A stretch of DNA of 15,274 bases from NCBI GenBank assembly GCA_038223165.1, contig JBBRHE010000075.1:1-15274 (forward strand). The letters run 5' to 3'. Made by a program: the position numbers and the translations under genes. Below, in pieces: positions 1 to 7,218 of this stretch (positions are counted from its first letter, which is position 1; each line of letters opens with the position of its first letter). The DNA is from DASYHQ01 sp038223165. Its GTDB lineage: Bacteria > Planctomycetota > Phycisphaerae > Tepidisphaerales > Tepidisphaeraceae. Under the pieces are notes generated by a model that ran no database searches, was not told the DNA's origin, and worked only from the letters and a program-made list of their open reading frames with translations.

Positions 1-76
1 GCAGCCCATGCTGCGTGGCGCGCAATGTGTTTGCTGTCCACTACCCACTGCCCACTTCTTCCGTATCCTACACCCC

Positions 77-859
77 ATGGAGCACATCGAAGGCACGACA
101 TCCGTCCTCGCGGCGCTAGCGGCGCGCCATCGGCGGTTCGAAGTGATCCTCGTGCGGCACGATTCGCACGCGGAGAAGGTTGCCGACGTGCTTGCGACCG
201 CCGAGCAACTCGGTGTGCCGGTGCGGCGGGTCGATAGCAAGGAACTGGACGCCATGGCCCACGGCGCATCCCACGGTGGGGTGCTGGCGATCGTGTCGGC
301 CAAGCCACGGTTGAACGGTGACCAGTTGCTGGAACTGGTCGACGGTCTGCGCGAGCCACCGTTGTTGTTGCTGTTGGAAGGGGTGGACGACGAGCGCAAC
401 CTCGGTTTCACGTTGCGTACCGCCGAGGCGATGGGCGTGCACGCGGTGATGATCAAGAAGCACCTGTGGGATTTCGATGCGGTTGAAGTCGCCCGGCCGG
501 CGTCGGGCGCGTACGAGCGCTTGCCGTTGGCCCAGATCAACGACGTCGAACCTCTCAAGCAGCTCCAACGGCGCGGACTGCGGTTGTTCGGTTGCCTGGC
601 GACGACGAAGCGCACCATGTACACGACCGACCTGACGCGCGGTTGCATCCTGGCGATCGGGGGTGAAAAGCGCGGGCTCAGTGGCGCGGTGCGGTCGATC
701 TGCGACCGGTTTGTCGCCGTCCCCACACGCGGTGGGGCGTCGTCATTGTCGTTGAGCCATGCGTCGGCAATCCTGCTCGCCGAGGCGATGCGCCAACGCC
801 ATGCCCATGAGTTTGAATCGGCCGCCATGGGATCCCCCACGGAAGATTTATCCGAATAG
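77..859 (+). CDS. TrmH/SpoU-family RNA 2'-O-methyltransferase (RlmB-like)
   Basis: Predicted SAM-dependent enzyme that methylates a ribose 2'-OH in rRNA or tRNA, acting in the cytosol. Numbered from the ATG at 77 (260 aa), residues 1-75 resemble the SpoU substrate-binding domain, beginning MEHIEGTTSVLAAL and ending SHGGVLAIV (family HQGV). The trefoil-knot SPOUT domain follows: motif 1 is NLGFTLRTAEAMG (N108, R114), motif 2 is ILAIGGEKRGLS (E197) and motif 3 is ASSLSLSHAS near 221-230. The usual SLNVS of motif 3 reads SLSLS, so the conserved Asn is Ser225. An in-frame ATG at 8 exists, but the added 23 residues look non-coding and family homology begins at 77; neither start has a clear ribosome binding site. 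Length fits the RlmB/TrmH group. The exact target nucleotide cannot be told from sequence. It stands alone ahead of sthA, separated by about 200 bases. Confidence 0.88.
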   Translation: MEHIEGTTSVLAALAARHRRFEVILVRHDSHAEKVADVLATAEQLGVPVRRVDSKELDAMAHGASHGGVLAIVSAKPRLNGDQLLELVDGLREPPLLLLLEGVDDERNLGFTLRTAEAMGVHAVMIKKHLWDFDAVEVARPASGAYERLPLAQINDVEPLKQLQRRGLRLFGCLATTKRTMYTTDLTRGCILAIGGEKRGLSGAVRSICDRFVAVPTRGGASSLSLSHASAILLAEAMRQRHAHEFESAAMGSPTEDLSE

Positions 860-1062
860 CCCCCGCTGTTCTTCGCGAGGTGGAAGGTCAGCGTAAATTC
901 AGATTGCAGGAAGCGGCGAGAAGTAGGAAGCTTCTTCGACAGGTCTTGTCTGTGCTTACAGGCGTTTCCGTGGCCGATTGTGAAGTCTGCGCGAATGAAG
1001 TGGCAATCGGTCGTGCCGTGCTTATCATTCGCGTTCAACCAACCCCCGGAAAGACAATCGCA
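860..1062. other. Intergenic region upstream of sthA
   Basis: This 203-base stretch stays open in the sthA frame from 880, but the encoded residues show no homology to the transhydrogenase N-terminus, so I treat it as non-coding leader. It holds the palindrome GAAGCTTC around 928 and a plausible ribosome binding site GGAAAG at 1048-1053, nine bases before the sthA ATG. No convincing promoter or terminator was recognised. Confidence 0.5.
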
Positions 1063-2475
1063 ATGCGCAACTTCGACGTAGCTGTGATCGGAACGGGCCC
1101 TGCAGGGCAGAAGGCAGCCATTCAGGCGGCCAAGCTCGGCAAGCGCGTCTGCATCATCGAGAAAAACAACGTCGTCGGGGGCGCGTCGATCAACACCGGC
1201 ACCGTTCCCTCCAAGGCGCTGCGCGAAGCTGTCCTCCATCTGACCGGTGCCAGCACGCGGAGCCTCTTCGGTGGTGAGAGTGGGCGCGTTAAGAAGGACA
1301 TTACCGTCTCGGACCTGATCTACGTCAGCAAACAGGTCATCATGAACGAGCTGAATCTCATCCGCGACCAGTTCGAGCGCAACCGCGTCGAGCTGATCTG
1401 GGGCGCAGCGAAGTTCGACGACCCAAAGACGTTGAACGTCGAACGGCCCAACGATTTCGAGAAGATCCAGGCCGACTATTTCGTCATCGCGACCGGTACC
1501 CGACCGGCCACACCCCGCAGTGTTCCGTTTGAAGCCAAGTACATCTTCACGAGTGACGGCCTGCTGAAGCTCGACGAACTGCCGCGCACGATGATCGTCG
1601 TCGGGGGTGGCGTCATCGGTGTCGAATATGCCTGCATGATGGCGACGCTCGGCGTGAAGGTGACGCTCGTCGAAGGGCGGCCCAGTGTGCTCGGGTTCCT
1701 GGACGAAGAGATCACCGAGGCGTTCCAGTACCACATGCGCCGCGCGGGCATCACGCTGCGCATGAACGAGAAGGTCGCCAAGATCGAGGTGATCGCCAAT
1801 GGTGAAGGGCCCACCGGCGCGCCAGCCGTCCAGGCGACCTTGGAAAGCGGCAAGCACCTGCGCGCCGCGACACTGCTGTACGCCGTCGGTCGTCAGGGGA
1901 CGACCGGGTCGCTGGCGCTGGAAAAGGCCGGTCTTCACGCCGACGACCGCGAGCGTTTGAAAGTAAACGACAAGTATGAGACCGAGGTCCCGCACATCTA
2001 CGCCGCCGGTGATGTCATCGGCTTTCCCGCGCTCGCCAGCACCGCGATGGAGCAGGGACGACTGGCGGTCTGTCACGCGTTCGGTGTGCCGACCAACTCG
2101 CTGCCCGAGTTGTTCCCCTACGGTATTTACGCGATCCCCGAGATCAGCATGGTCGGCAAAACCGAACGCCAACTGACCGATGCGGGTGTCCCCTACGAAG
2201 CAGGCATCGCGCAGTACAAGGAACTCGCGCGCGGCCAACTGCTCGGTGACTACGAGGGGATGTTGAAGCTGCTGATCCATCAGGACACCCATAAAATCCT
2301 CGGCGTCCACGCCATCGGCACCGGCGCGACGGAACTGATCCACATCGGTCAAGCCGTCATGGCGTTCGACGGGTCGGTCGACTTCTTCGTCAACAACGTC
2401 TTCAACTACCCCACGCTCGCAGAGGCGTACAAAGTCGCGGCGCTGAACGGGTTGAACAAGCTGCGGCATGTGTAG
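1063..2475 (+). CDS. sthA: Soluble pyridine nucleotide transhydrogenase (Si-specific)
   Basis: Cytosolic FAD flavoprotein catalysing hydride transfer between NADPH and NAD+, balancing the two pools. The 470-aa product matches the E. coli SthA length (about 466). The FAD-binding Rossmann motif is VIGTGPAGQKAA near residue 8; a second dinucleotide motif, VVGGGVIGVEYA, lies mid-protein; the C-terminal dimerisation domain ends FNYPTLAEAYKVAALNGLN, a SthA hallmark. In dihydrolipoamide dehydrogenases this fold has a redox Cys pair and a C-terminal catalytic His. Here the Cys positions are Ser42 and Thr47 (GGASINTGTVPSK) and the His-containing motif is replaced by NYPTLAEAY, which argues for transhydrogenase over disulfide reductase. 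The ATG at 1063 is chosen because homology starts there and GGAAAG lies nine bases upstream; the frame is open back to 880. No partner gene is adjacent, and no terminator follows. Confidence 0.92.
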   Translation: MRNFDVAVIGTGPAGQKAAIQAAKLGKRVCIIEKNNVVGGASINTGTVPSKALREAVLHLTGASTRSLFGGESGRVKKDITVSDLIYVSKQVIMNELNLIRDQFERNRVELIWGAAKFDDPKTLNVERPNDFEKIQADYFVIATGTRPATPRSVPFEAKYIFTSDGLLKLDELPRTMIVVGGGVIGVEYACMMATLGVKVTLVEGRPSVLGFLDEEITEAFQYHMRRAGITLRMNEKVAKIEVIANGEGPTGAPAVQATLESGKHLRAATLLYAVGRQGTTGSLALEKAGLHADDRERLKVNDKYETEVPHIYAAGDVIGFPALASTAMEQGRLAVCHAFGVPTNSLPELFPYGIYAIPEISMVGKTERQLTDAGVPYEAGIAQYKELARGQLLGDYEGMLKLLIHQDTHKILGVHAIGTGATELIHIGQAVMAFDGSVDFFVNNVFNYPTLAEAYKVAALNGLNKLRHV

Positions 2476-2988
2476 TCGGTCCGTTTGAATGCTTTGACCT
2501 CCTTTGCGCGGCGGGATGGGTAAGCAAAACCGCCCGAAATTGCCCTATTCTGCACCATTTTGCACCATAACGCGGCTGCCGTTCTGCAAGCGCATTGTGC
2601 GGCTCGACGGCGGTAAGCGGGGGTAGCGATATGCCGCTTTGATGGGACATCCTGGGGCATTTTTGGACATTCTCATCCTGCCTCCCGCATCGTGCCCCAA
2701 CCCGATGATGTCGCCTCTCATCCTGTCCAGCACCAGTGCGCGCAGCGTATCCGAAGCGCGCACAGGTCCGCGTTTTCAATCAGATAATGACGTGTTTTCT
2801 GTTTGAAGCCGGTGCGCTGTCTGTTCACTTTTCGCGCACTTTCACTATGTCATGCCGAGAGCCCGTAAAGTTTTCGCCCGAGCGGGAATGGCCTTGTCGT
2901 GTAGGTAACGCAGAAATGTTCTACGGGATCGAACATACCCCGTCGAGTCCCTTCGGGATGTCATGCTGATGATAGGCTCAAACAGCTT
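2476..2988. other. Gene-poor interval with short repeats
   Basis: No convincing gene in 513 bases; small open frames overlap each other and lack recognisable features. Short repeats are visible: tandem TGCACCATNN at 2551-2570, a 10-bp direct repeat TCTCATCCTG at 2671-2680 and 2716-2725, an inverted pair TGGGGCA/TGCCCCA at 2653-2659 and 2693-2699, and a 9-bp direct repeat ATGTCATGC at 2847-2855 and 2958-2966. It separates sthA from a gene on the opposite strand, so it should contain the 3' ends of two convergent transcripts, yet no hairpin with a T-tract was found. It may hold decayed mobile or repeat sequence. Confidence 0.5.
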
Positions 2989-3723
2989 CTACGTGAGCGA
3001 CCGTCCCCCATCCAGCTTCAAAATCTGCCCGGTGATGTATGTCCCTCGTGTCACGAGGAATTGGACGAGGTTCGCGACGTCTTGTGGAGTGCCTGATCGC
3101 GCCAGGGGGACCCGCTTGAGATACTTTTCCTGTTCGCTCTTGGGATAGTCCGGCGGCCACTCGACCACGCCGGGGGCGATGCCGTTGACGGTCACGTCGG
3201 GAGCGAGCGTGCGCGACAGGGAAAGCGTCAGGTTCACCAGCGCGGCTTTGCTCGCGCAGTAAGCGACGTACTGCGGCCAAGGGCGCTCGGCGAGCAGGTC
3301 GACCATGTTGATAACGTGACCGTGACTGGCACGGAGCAGCGGTTCGAGGCGTTGGCAGAGCAGGAGTGGGGTTTCGACGTGGATCGCCATCAGCTTTCGT
3401 AGTTGAGGCAGGTTGGTCGATTGAAGGTCGCTGGGCTCGTAGAGGCTGGCGTTGTTGACGAGGACCTTCAGACTGCCGAAGGCGCTGCGGATCGCGTCGT
3501 CGATCTCACCGGTCGCCGAGTCGGGGTCGGTCAGGTCGCAATTGATCGCGATGGCTTTCGTGTCGCGTGCCGCGAGATTGCTGATGAGTTCGTCGGCATT
3601 GGTGCGGCTGGTGTGATACGTGAACGCGATGTCAAAGCCTGCCTCGGCGAGCGTTTGCACGACAGCCAAGCCAACACGCTTGGCACCACCGGTCACGAGA
3701 GCTACGGGCTTGGCGGATGTCAT
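2989..3723 (-). CDS. Short-chain dehydrogenase, pteridine reductase-like (FolM/PTR1 type)
   Basis: NAD(P)H-dependent SDR reductase of 244 aa, predicted cytosolic. The cofactor motif is TGGAKRVG at 11-18, with Arg16 at the place used by pteridine reductases to bind NADPH. NNAS lies at 90-93. The active site reads INMVD then YCASK: Asp142, Tyr155 and Lys159. Classical SDRs have Ser where Asp142 sits; the Asp-Tyr-Lys set following NMVD is characteristic of PTR1/FolM dihydromonapterin or dihydrobiopterin reductases. The C-terminus ends with the usual ITGQILKLDGG cofactor/substrate segment. I infer reduction of a dihydropterin, supplying a tetrahydropterin cofactor, but the substrate is not proven. 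The start at 3723 lacks a clear Shine-Dalgarno sequence. The gene stands alone, divergent from the ABC transporter and its leader, and no pterin hydroxylase gene is visible nearby. Confidence 0.85.
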   Translation of the reverse strand: MTSAKPVALVTGGAKRVGLAVVQTLAEAGFDIAFTYHTSRTNADELISNLAARDTKAIAINCDLTDPDSATGEIDDAIRSAFGSLKVLVNNASLYEPSDLQSTNLPQLRKLMAIHVETPLLLCQRLEPLLRASHGHVINMVDLLAERPWPQYVAYCASKAALVNLTLSLSRTLAPDVTVNGIAPGVVEWPPDYPKSEQEKYLKRVPLARSGTPQDVANLVQFLVTRGTYITGQILKLDGGRSLT

Positions 3724-3885
3724 GAATGAAACAGTTTAGCGAAGAAGTTGTAAATTAAAGAGACCGGTGGGTGCTTGCATGCCTAGCATGGATCGGCGAG
3801 AGGGCTACATTTCTGTCAGAATAGTGCGGACGTCGCGGCGATGGCAAAGGTTGACAGGATTGCTTAGTGGCTACGCATTGGACTG

Positions 3886-4091
3886 ATATTTTCATGTTGA
3901 CACGGATCGGGCAGAGCGGCATTGTGTCGGTATGCTCTCGCTTCACGCACCACTTTCGAGGCAGCGTACCGGCCGAAAGGCATGGGTATCACGAATGTCG
4001 CCGCGTGGGCGAAGGGCTGCTAACCGATAGCAACTTTCGCATTTCGAGCCAACGATACCACGCGGCCTTTCTGTCCGCGTGGCTTTTTTTT
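3886..4091 (+). ncRNA. Candidate structured RNA or leader ending in an intrinsic terminator
   Basis: No credible protein is encoded between 3724 and 4150, but the + strand folds well. A 13-bp stem pairs 3928-3936 with 3963-3971 and 3937-3940 with 3957-3960, broken only by a two-base bulge. Next come GCC-GAAA-GGC (3972-3981), TCGCC/GGCGA (3998-4002 and 4008-4012) and TGCTA/TAGCA (4018-4022 and 4028-4032). GGTATC at 3985-3990 can pair with GATACC at 4054-4059, enclosing the latter two hairpins and overlapping the terminator stem by two bases. Two exact TTGACA hexamers (3851-3856, 3897-3902) could be -35 elements, but neither has a good -10 at the right distance. It could be an independent small RNA or a terminator-controlled leader of the exporter gene. 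I recognised no known riboswitch class. The 5' boundary is a guess. Confidence 0.45.
4058..4091 (+). terminator. Rho-independent terminator upstream of the ABC exporter
   Basis: CCACGCGG (4058-4065) pairs perfectly with CCGCGTGG (4075-4082) across a nine-base loop and is followed after one C by eight T residues (4084-4091). It points in the + direction and ends 59 bases before the exporter ATG, where there is no upstream + strand protein gene to terminate, implying that a non-coding transcript or leader ends here. Confidence 0.85.
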
Positions 4092-4117
4092 GTAACTTAG
4101 ACATCCTATTACGAGGG

Positions 4118-4141
4118 GAACGGACTGCAACCCGTCCGTTC
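4118..4141 (+). promoter_or_regulatory. Hairpin just upstream of the exporter start codon
   Basis: GAACGGAC (4118-4125) and GTCCGTTC (4134-4141) form a perfect 8-bp stem with an eight-base loop, ending nine bases before the ATG at 4151. The purine run GAGGGG (4113-4118) lies at its 5' base; folding would bring this ribosome-binding-like sequence near the start codon. The stem is seen directly; a role in translation is inference. Confidence 0.45.
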
Positions 4142-4150
4142 TGAGACGCG

Positions 4151-6508
4151 ATGAGCCAAGAGCAGCAAAATCGAATTACCAGCCTGCCCGTGCCAGCCGA
4201 GGGCGAAGCAGGGATGCCGCAGGATTTGAAGGCCCGGTTTAACGGGCAGCTAAACGGTCAGTCCGTCGTCGCGTGGAGCGAGTTCGACCTGGATGAGCAG
4301 AACAAATACGCCAAGCAGTTCGTGGTTTTGACGGAAACGCAGGTCCTTATCGTGGGAGAGGGCGCGGGGGACAATGGCAAACCACCGGCTAAATCGGTGG
4401 AGATCAGCTCTGTCGAAGAGGCCAAGACGATCGAGGGCATGGGTGTCGACCGATTGTCGCTCATCGCAGGCAACAAGGTGCTCGCGGAGATGCGTTACTC
4501 CAAGCGGCATCGCCGTGGCATGACCAAGCTTCAGCGTAAGCTCGAACGGCGGTTGCCGAACAAGAAAGAAGGGAAGGACGTTCCACCAGACTGGCTGGAA
4601 GTGGTCGAGCGGGAAGCGGAGTTGAAGGAACACTGTCCCAAGTGCGGCCAGTTGATCCCCGCGTACGCCGAGGGCGTCTGTCCGAACTGCCTGCAGCAGC
4701 GCAAAATCCTCTGGCGTTTGTTGGACGTTGCAAAGCCGTATCGTAAGCAGATCTGGTTTGCGCTCTTTCTGACGCTGATCTTCAGTGGCATGACAGTGCT
4801 GCCACCAATCTTCGTTAAGCAACTGATCGACACCGCCGTCGAGCCGAAGATCTTCGACTCGGTGACCGGCAAGATGCAGATCCTTGAGCTACCCAACGCC
4901 GAGCGCACTCACCGCTTGATGATGTGGTCGGCGGGCCTGGTCGCGGTCATCGTGCTTAGTGAGTGGATCGGTGGCTGGCGCATGCGCATGCTCGCGCGCA
5001 TGGGCACGAACGTGACGCGCGACCTGCGTCATCAGGTTTACGCGCATCTGCACGAACTGTCTTTACGCTATTTTGCAAAACGGCGAACGGGCAGTCTGAT
5101 CACGCGGGTAACGAACGATACGGACCGACTGTGGGACTTCATTGTCTTCGGGTCGGTCAACCTGATCCGCGACATCACGATGATCTTCGGGATCGCGATT
5201 GTCATGTTCTGGATGAACTGGCGGCTGGCGTTTCTGGCGCTGTTGCCGTTGCCGATTCTGGCGGTGCTGGCCTACTACCGAGGGATGAAAATGCAGCGGA
5301 TGTTCCACCGGTTGTGGGGCTACTGGAGCCGCATGAGCGGGGTCGTCGGGGATGCGTTGCCCGGTGTGCGCGTCGTGAAAGCGTTCGCTAATGAACAGAA
5401 AGAGGTCAACCGCTTTAACAAGCGGTCGGACGAGTACACCGAGAAGGAACAGGAGATTCACGTCGTCTGGACGCAGCTGCAACCGATCGTCTCCGGGTTG
5501 ATGCAGCTGGGCACGGTGCTGATCTGGATGGTCGGGGGTTACTTCGTCATCACCCAACCCGGCCCGGGTGCGACGGTCGGGACGCTGATGGCGTTCACGG
5601 CGTTCGTCGCGAGGTTCTACGGGCCGATTATGGAACTGGCCAACAGCAACCGCATGATCACACGGGCCGCCACGAGCGCGCAGCGCGTCTTCGAGGTGCT
5701 CGACACGCCGCCTGACATCTACTCGAAGCCCGATGCCCTGAAGCCGGTGACGACGGCGGGGCGGGTGGAATTCAAGCAGGTGGCGTTTAGCTACGAGGGA
5801 ACGCAACCGGCGCTGCGCGACGTGTCGGTCGTGTTCGAACCCGGGCAGATGGTCGGCTTGTGCGGGCCCAGTGGCGCGGGCAAGAGCACGTTCGTGAACC
5901 TGATCAGCCGGTTCTACGACCCGATCGACGGGCAGATTCTGCTGGATGGACACGATTTGCGCGAGTACGACGTGAAGTGGCTTCGCAGGCAGATCGGGAT
6001 GGTTTTGCAGGAACCTTACCTGTTCCACGGGACGATCACCGACAACATCCGCTACGGCAACACCGACGCCACCAACGCACAGATCGTCGCAGCGGCCAAG
6101 GCGGCCAACGCACATGACTTTGTCGTGGGTTTCCCCGATGGCTATGACACCATGGTCGGTGAGCGAGGCCAAAGCCTCTCAGGTGGGGAACGCCAGCGCA
6201 TCAGCATCGCACGGGCTATTTTGCACAACCCGCGCATTCTCATCCTGGATGAAGCAACCAGCAGCGTCGACACCGAGACTGAAAAGCAGATCCAGCAGGC
6301 GCTGGATCGGCTGGTCGAGGGTCGGACCACGATCGCGATCGCGCATCGATTGAGCACCTTGCAGGCGGCCCACCGACTGGTGGTGTTGGAAAAAGGCAAG
6401 ATCGCCGAGGAAGGGCGTCACGAGGAACTGGTCGACAAGGAAGGTGGCGTCTACGCGAAGTTGCACAAGACGCAGGCGGAAATGAACGCCCAGGTCGCCA
6501 TTCGCTGA
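4151..6508 (+). CDS. ABC exporter half-transporter with zinc-ribbon N-terminal extension
   Basis: Inner-membrane ATP-driven exporter of the MsbA/MDR type, 785 aa, expected to work as a dimer; substrate unknown. Residues 1-195 form an uncommon cytosolic extension: a beta-rich region around 25-115, a basic stretch near 118-140, and a zinc ribbon CPKC (162-165) / CPNC (177-180). Transmembrane helices start near 201 (IWFALFLTLIF) and continue to about 520. The nucleotide-binding domain has Walker A GPSGAGKST (572-580), Q-loop LQEPYLFHGTI, signature LSGGE (676-680), Walker B ILILDE ending Asp700-Glu701, and H-loop His732, all intact. The ATG at 4151 has only a weak upstream ribosome binding site. 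A DUF1854 protein, a family known from the C-termini of some ABC transporters, lies two genes downstream and may be its partner. Lipid, glycolipid or peptide export are all possible. Confidence 0.9.
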   Translation: MSQEQQNRITSLPVPAEGEAGMPQDLKARFNGQLNGQSVVAWSEFDLDEQNKYAKQFVVLTETQVLIVGEGAGDNGKPPAKSVEISSVEEAKTIEGMGVDRLSLIAGNKVLAEMRYSKRHRRGMTKLQRKLERRLPNKKEGKDVPPDWLEVVEREAELKEHCPKCGQLIPAYAEGVCPNCLQQRKILWRLLDVAKPYRKQIWFALFLTLIFSGMTVLPPIFVKQLIDTAVEPKIFDSVTGKMQILELPNAERTHRLMMWSAGLVAVIVLSEWIGGWRMRMLARMGTNVTRDLRHQVYAHLHELSLRYFAKRRTGSLITRVTNDTDRLWDFIVFGSVNLIRDITMIFGIAIVMFWMNWRLAFLALLPLPILAVLAYYRGMKMQRMFHRLWGYWSRMSGVVGDALPGVRVVKAFANEQKEVNRFNKRSDEYTEKEQEIHVVWTQLQPIVSGLMQLGTVLIWMVGGYFVITQPGPGATVGTLMAFTAFVARFYGPIMELANSNRMITRAATSAQRVFEVLDTPPDIYSKPDALKPVTTAGRVEFKQVAFSYEGTQPALRDVSVVFEPGQMVGLCGPSGAGKSTFVNLISRFYDPIDGQILLDGHDLREYDVKWLRRQIGMVLQEPYLFHGTITDNIRYGNTDATNAQIVAAAKAANAHDFVVGFPDGYDTMVGERGQSLSGGERQRISIARAILHNPRILILDEATSSVDTETEKQIQQALDRLVEGRTTIAIAHRLSTLQAAHRLVVLEKGKIAEEGRHEELVDKEGGVYAKLHKTQAEMNAQVAIR

Positions 6509-6589
6509 GGGATCGCGCGACGAATAGGGGAAACCCCTTCAGGCACGACATTTGCGAAATAACGGTTGCCTGTCAGGCGTCAAGACTTC

Positions 6590-7090
6590 ATGGATGAAGA
6601 TGTTTTGGGGAAGGCAGTGTGTAAAGTGATGGCACGACAACAGAACGCAAAGAAGACCAATGACGCCGTCCTGGCTTTGCAGCCACGGGTGGAACTGGTC
6701 GACAACTGGCACGTCGAGTGGACAAAGGTGTTGTCCTTTCTCGACCGCGCGGGACATAGGTCCTCGCTGCACATCGACGACGACGGGTGGCTCTCGGCCC
6801 GCCAGGCGGTGTTTGCGGCGTTCATCGGTGAGACCGTTGTGGGGCACCTTTGTTTCCGCATCCAACCCATCGTCATGAACGACGGTCACGTGCGGTTTGA
6901 CGACCACCACAAGGCCGAATTGGAAGCCTTCGTTGAATGCTACAACATCGACGCGATCCACAAGGCTCATGGCATTGGCAACCTGCTGGTCCAACGCGCC
7001 CAAGCTCGGGCGGCGGAACTGAACTGCCAGAAGTTCCGTATGGACCCGTCCGGCAGTGACGACGAGCCAAGGCGGATCACGGTGAAATAG
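6590..7090 (+). CDS. GNAT-like N-acetyltransferase
   Basis: Small cytosolic protein of 166 aa that I read as a GNAT-fold acetyltransferase. The core strand VVGHLCFRIQP (about 83-93) precedes an acetyl-CoA-binding motif A, YNIDAIHKAHGIGNLLVQRA, at about 118-137, in which HGIG stands for the usual Q/RxxGxG/A loop. The N-terminal 35 residues are polar and basic. The acceptor substrate is unknown. The start is uncertain: a TTG at 6566, ATG at 6590 and ATG at 6629 are all in frame, and none has a strong Shine-Dalgarno site; 6590 is a compromise. It follows the ABC exporter by about 80 bases on the same strand and may be co-transcribed. A palindromic repeat begins 15 bases after its stop codon. Confidence 0.65.
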   Translation: MDEDVLGKAVCKVMARQQNAKKTNDAVLALQPRVELVDNWHVEWTKVLSFLDRAGHRSSLHIDDDGWLSARQAVFAAFIGETVVGHLCFRIQPIVMNDGHVRFDDHHKAELEAFVECYNIDAIHKAHGIGNLLVQRAQARAAELNCQKFRMDPSGSDDEPRRITVK

Positions 7091-7105
7091 AATGGTTTGG
7101 GACAC

Positions 7106-7183
7106 GTCATCCTGAGGTACTCCGAACGATCTCTTCATGCGGACAGCTAAACGCTGAGAGCATTCGAAGCAATTCAGGATGAC
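7106..7183. repeat. 78-bp palindromic intergenic element
   Basis: Arms at 7106-7133 and 7156-7183 form an imperfect 28-bp inverted repeat (22 of 28 match), beginning with the perfect outer 10-mer GTCATCCTGA / TCAGGATGAC. The 22-base centre is unpaired. It lies between the acetyltransferase stop and the MOSC-DinB start. The GTCATCCTGA terminus resembles short palindromic repeats scattered in many environmental bacterial genomes; no coding capacity and no T-tract. It could act as a REP-like element or a transcript-stabilising hairpin. Confidence 0.75.
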
Positions 7184-7218
7184 TGCACGCGAGGAAAACG
7201 CTTTCGAAGAATTACGAC

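Noticed and set aside
880..1062. N-terminal extension of SthA from the upstream in-frame start
   Set aside because: The 61 extra residues do not resemble SthA, which begins at the Rossmann motif, and a ribosome binding site precedes the ATG at 1063.
2510..2534. GGCGG/CCGCC hairpin after sthA as a terminator
   Set aside because: Only five pairs with a 15-base loop and no T-run.
3984..4060. Possible tRNA: GGGTATC and GATACCA could be acceptor arms about 77 bases apart
   Set aside because: There is no D-arm or TTCGA-type T-arm in the right place, the best anticodon-like loop lacks U33, and the outermost acceptor pair is G-A.
5063..6172. Long antisense open frame of 369 codons inside the ABC exporter gene
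   Set aside because: It is rich in His, Arg, Asp and Gln in the manner of a GC-rich shadow frame and has no recognisable domain, while the + strand encodes all ABC motifs.
6526..6538. Small hairpin AGGGG-AAA-CCCCT after the ABC exporter as a terminator
   Set aside because: Short stem with no T-tract; it may have no role.
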